In this document: positions 7,102 to 7,182 of the stretch, piece after piece
How the letters are laid out: the number at the start of each line of letters is the position of its first letter
How positions within the stretch are numbered: position 1 is the stretch's first letter
Origin: Eubacteriales bacterium
Lineage (GTDB): Bacteria; Bacillota; Clostridia; Peptostreptococcales; Anaerovoracaceae
Length of the DNA: 7,182 bases
NCBI GenBank assembly: GCA_028680875.1
Contig: JAQUJQ010000075.1
Location: 1-7,182, forward strand
Reading direction: 5' to 3'
The notes under the pieces: generated by a model
What the model saw: the letters and a program-made list of their open reading frames with translations, nothing else
Told to the model about the DNA's origin: nothing
Databases searched by the model: none
Position numbers and translations under genes: made by a program

Positions 7102-7125
7102 CAATATTTGCAATTCCAATATTTG
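7102..7125 (+). repeat. 9-bp direct repeat CAATATTTG, two copies 15 bp apart
   Basis: CAATATTTG occurs at 7102-7110 and again at 7117-7125. The first copy overlaps the -35 of the promoter at 7108-7136 and the second lies in its spacer, a position suited to a regulator binding site. In such AT-rich DNA a chance repeat is possible. Confidence 0.4.
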
Positions 7126-7136
7126 TATGGTATACT
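7108..7136 (+). promoter_or_regulatory. Promoter downstream of fetB (extended -10)
   Basis: TTGCAA (7108-7113) and TATACT (7131-7136) are separated by 17 bp, with TG at 7128-7129 forming an extended -10. Transcription would begin near 7143 and would run straight into the hairpin at 7151-7179. It probably serves a gene beyond the right edge. Confidence 0.55.
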
Positions 7137-7150
7137 AAAAAACAAGCATA

Positions 7151-7182
7151 AAAGTCCTTCTGAAAATATGGGGGATTTTTTT
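7151..7182 (+). terminator. Terminator-like hairpin at the window end
   Basis: AAAGTCCTTC (7151-7160) can pair with GGGGGATTTT (7170-7179) over 10 bp, including three G-T wobbles, around a 9-nt loop. A run of seven T bases (7176-7182) reaches the window edge. It lies about 60 nt after fetB and would end the hydEGF-fetAB transcript. Because a promoter lies just upstream, it could instead be an attenuator for the next gene. Confidence 0.55.

Overview
The window looks like the chromosome of a low-GC, anaerobic, Gram-positive bacterium, most likely a member of the Clostridia. The DNA is AT-rich, the ribosome binding sites are strong (GGGAGG, AAAGGAG, AAAGGAGGG), the promoters have extended -10 elements, and it carries a complete set of [FeFe]-hydrogenase maturation genes. 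No species can be named from the sequence alone.

Layout. Bases 1-1478 (minus strand) hold the N-terminal 492 codons of an intact IS4-superfamily, IS1634-like transposase that runs off the left edge. Its promoter lies at 1530-1558. About 400 bp without a confident gene follow. This gap holds the upstream end of the insertion sequence, a possible decayed small ORF, and then a plus-strand promoter (1747-1774). A roughly 110-nt leader follows, with two mutually exclusive RNA folds, one of which is an intrinsic-terminator hairpin whose T-tract touches the next start codon. From 1891 to 5623 come hydE, hydG and hydF in series, followed after only 21 nt by a two-gene ABC system (5645-7088) whose permease is a clear FetB (UPF0014) protein. 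At the right edge lie a 9-bp direct repeat, a second good promoter and a terminator-like hairpin with a T-run at the window end.

How the genes work together. HydG cleaves tyrosine to CO and cyanide and builds an Fe(CO)2(CN)-cysteine synthon. HydE, also a radical SAM enzyme, processes this into a diiron precursor. HydF, a GTPase carrying a [4Fe-4S] cluster, is the scaffold and carrier that delivers the [2Fe] subcluster to the hydrogenase. These roles are established for the families. No hydrogenase structural gene is visible. The fetAB pair has no terminator between it and hydF, so it is probably co-transcribed. FetAB of Escherichia coli is an iron exporter, so this arrangement ties an iron-linked transporter to H-cluster assembly. 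That functional link is inference.

The most notable signals are the apparently unassigned attenuator-type leader in front of hydE, the hydEGF-fetAB linkage, and a resemblance between the hydE promoter/leader and the promoter/hairpin downstream of fetB. No wholly new protein system was found.
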